From assembly GCF_003797185.1 (NCBI RefSeq), contig NZ_RKMH01000002.1, positions 1-64,000 of the forward strand: 64,000 bases of DNA. The letters run 5' to 3'. Positions 62,595 to 64,000 of this stretch are shown here, one piece after another (position 1 is the stretch's first letter; every line of letters starts with the position of its first letter). Source of the DNA: Gordonia oryzae. Lineage in GTDB: Bacteria > Actinomycetota > Actinomycetes > Mycobacteriales > Mycobacteriaceae. The notes beneath the pieces were generated by a model that made no database searches, was not told the origin of the DNA, and worked only from the letters and a program-made list of their open reading frames with translations. A program made the position numbers and the translations under genes.

Positions 62595-63572
62595 ATGGCC
62601 CCGGTGATCCGTCCCCGCCGACTGCGCACCAGTGCCGCGATGCGCCGTCTCGTTGCCGAGACGACGCTCGCGCCAAGCGATCTCGTGCTGCCGATGTTCG
62701 TCGCCGACGGCATCGACGCGCCGCGCGAGATCACGTCTATGCCGGGTGTGGTGCAACACACCCTCGACTCGCTGCGCAAAGCCGCCGATGAGGCGGTGCG
62801 CGCCGGCGTCGGCGGGTTGATGCTTTTCGGGGTGCCCGCGGCCGGTGACAAAGATGCCGTGGGTTCGGGTGCCGACGACCCCGACGGTGTGCTCAACCGC
62901 GCGCTGTCGGAGCTGCGGTCGGATCTCGGTGATCGCACCGTGTTGATGGCCGACACGTGTCTCGACGAGTTCACCGACCACGGTCACTGCGGCGTCTTAG
63001 ACGAGGTGGGTCGGGTGGATAACGACGCCACGCTCGACCGGTACGTGTCGATGGCGTTGGCCCAGGCCCGATCCGGTGCCCATCTGCTCGGCCCGAGTGG
63101 GATGATGGACGGCCAGGTCGCGGCCATCCGTGAAGCGCTTGACGCGCAGGGGTTCACCGACACCGGCATTCTCGCCTACGCCGCCAAATATTCGTCGGCG
63201 TTCTACGGGCCGTTCCGTGAGGCGGTCGGGTCGTCGTTGCAGGGCGACCGGCGAACCTATCAGCAGGACGGCGCCAACCGGGTCGAGGCGTTGCGTGAGG
63301 TGAGACTGGACCTCGACGAGGGCGCCGACATCGTCATGGTGAAGCCGGCAATGAGCTATCTCGACATCGTCCGCGACGTCGCCGAGATGTCCGACGTTCC
63401 CGTTGCCGCCTACCAGATCTCGGGTGAGTACTCGATGATCACCGCCGCCGCCGAACGCGGTTGGATCGACCGCGATGCCGCGATTGCGGAGTCGCTCCTC
63501 TCGATTCGCCGTGCGGGCGCCAAGATCATCCTGACCTATTGGGCTGCGGAGGTCGCCGCGCGGTTAGGTTGA
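62595..63572 (+). CDS. hemB: Delta-aminolevulinic acid dehydratase
   Basis: Joins two 5-aminolevulinates into porphobilinogen. 325 residues from the ATG at 62595 (AGGGGG upstream; a GTG two codons earlier is possible). PMFVADGID, CLDEFTDHGHCGVLD (metal and substrate loop), ILAYAAKYSSAFYGPFREA with the first Schiff-base Lys and IVMVKPAMSYLDI with the second. Ten bases after hemD, so it closes the hem operon as in M. tuberculosis (Rv0512). Confidence 0.97.
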   Translation: MAPVIRPRRLRTSAAMRRLVAETTLAPSDLVLPMFVADGIDAPREITSMPGVVQHTLDSLRKAADEAVRAGVGGLMLFGVPAAGDKDAVGSGADDPDGVLNRALSELRSDLGDRTVLMADTCLDEFTDHGHCGVLDEVGRVDNDATLDRYVSMALAQARSGAHLLGPSGMMDGQVAAIREALDAQGFTDTGILAYAAKYSSAFYGPFREAVGSSLQGDRRTYQQDGANRVEALREVRLDLDEGADIVMVKPAMSYLDIVRDVAEMSDVPVAAYQISGEYSMITAAAERGWIDRDAAIAESLLSIRRAGAKIILTYWAAEVAARLG

Positions 63573-63584
63573 GCGTGCCCTCCC

Positions 63585-63808
<224 letters not shown>

Positions 63809-63869
63809 GTCTTTCCACAGATCGCCGATGCGGTGGACCCTTGTGCCTCTGTGCTGCGTCAAACCCCCT

Positions 63870-64000
63870 ATGCGACGAAGACCTATAACACCGAGCACCT
63901 CGGACAAAGGAATACAGAAGGCGCTGACGCGCTCCGGGCTGACCGCCGACGAACTCGACGTCGGCCTGCGGCGACTGCACGGTGACGCACTGGTTCCGCG
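63870..64000 (+). CDS. Possible start of a further gene, cut by the window edge
   Basis: An open frame from the ATG at 63870 runs off the end: MRRRPITPSTSDKGIQKALT then RSGLTADELDVGLRRLHGDA. The second half has typical actinobacterial codon usage and a helix-turn-helix look, as in type IV antitoxin AbiEi-like or DUF559-neighbour proteins, but this is a guess. No Shine-Dalgarno is clear at 63870. AAAGGA (63906-63911) lies within the frame, so the true start may be further in. Confidence 0.35.
   Translation, partial: MRRRPITPSTSDKGIQKALTRSGLTADELDVGLRRLHGDALVP

Overview
This window is chromosomal DNA from a high-GC actinobacterium of the Mycobacteriales, most like Gordonia or a close relative. 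The evidence is the strong G/C third-position bias, many GTG and some TTG starts, mycothiol synthesis (mshA), SenX3-RegX3, CarD, an LpqE-like lipoprotein, the tiny ribosomal protein bS22, an L,D-transpeptidase lipoprotein, and gene order matching Mycobacterium tuberculosis Rv0478-Rv0512. No prophage, insertion sequence, CRISPR array or secondary-metabolite cluster is visible. It is mostly a housekeeping region with a few small accessory or decaying patches.

Layout. 0-9 kb: a decayed tail of a DUF1501-like gene, murB, two DUF2505 genes, a methyltransferase, a nitrilase-family amidase, an LmeA-like DUF2993 membrane protein, a Gly-rich membrane protein, deoC and purU. 8.4-10.9 kb: an accessory cassette of a thioredoxin-reductase-like flavoprotein and a His-rich methyltransferase, divergent from an XRE-cupin regulator. 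11-15.5 kb: L,D-transpeptidase, SDR, ROK-type regulator and a transglutaminase-like protein. 15.7-20.9 kb: trehalose genes otsA-otsB with a small upstream ORF, a ThrE exporter, tRNA-Thr(TGT) and an SGNH hydrolase. 21-24.5 kb: arcA, a broken carboxylesterase, a diverged dispersed repeat and the LpqE-like gene. 24.9-29 kb: carD, ispD, ispF, cysS, rlmB. 29-36.4 kb: pxpA divergent from an intact carboxylesterase, an alpha/beta hydrolase, a DUF2599 lipoprotein and a zinc ABC transporter (znuACB) behind a Zur-like palindrome. 36.9-46 kb: mshA, a YbjN protein, a broken AMP-ligase, a DUF1361 protein, gpmA, a GNAT protein, senX3-regX3, a Cys-rich protein and ppx. 46-52.8 kb: a long repeat-rich membrane protein, a TIM-barrel protein, a thioesterase-like protein, proC, a MerR/Xis-like HTH protein, bS22 and an atypical SDR. 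53-63.6 kb: acyltransferase, DUF6325-like protein, zinc alcohol dehydrogenase, HAD phosphatase, glutaredoxin, rex and the haem operon hemA-hemC-hemD-hemB. The end holds a mini/microsatellite and the start of one more possible gene.

How it works together. Central themes are envelope building (murB, L,D-transpeptidase, LmeA-like, acyltransferase), redox and thiol homeostasis (mshA, glutaredoxin, rex), phosphate sensing (senX3-regX3 with ppx), isoprenoid precursors (ispDF), tetrapyrrole synthesis and zinc uptake.

Most noteworthy: a ~220-bp diverged repeat present in two opposite-facing copies 23 kb apart; a thrE gene whose Shine-Dalgarno is the antisense of a tRNA-Thr acceptor arm; a divergent promoter with overlapping -10 boxes that appears to launch two leaderless mRNAs; at least 15 genes with a TANNNT box placed 6-8 nt before the start codon; pseudogenes beside intact relatives; and several tandem-repeat expansions inside or just after genes. 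I did not find a convincing wholly new biological system. The closest candidate is the flavoprotein/His-rich methyltransferase/XRE-cupin cassette.
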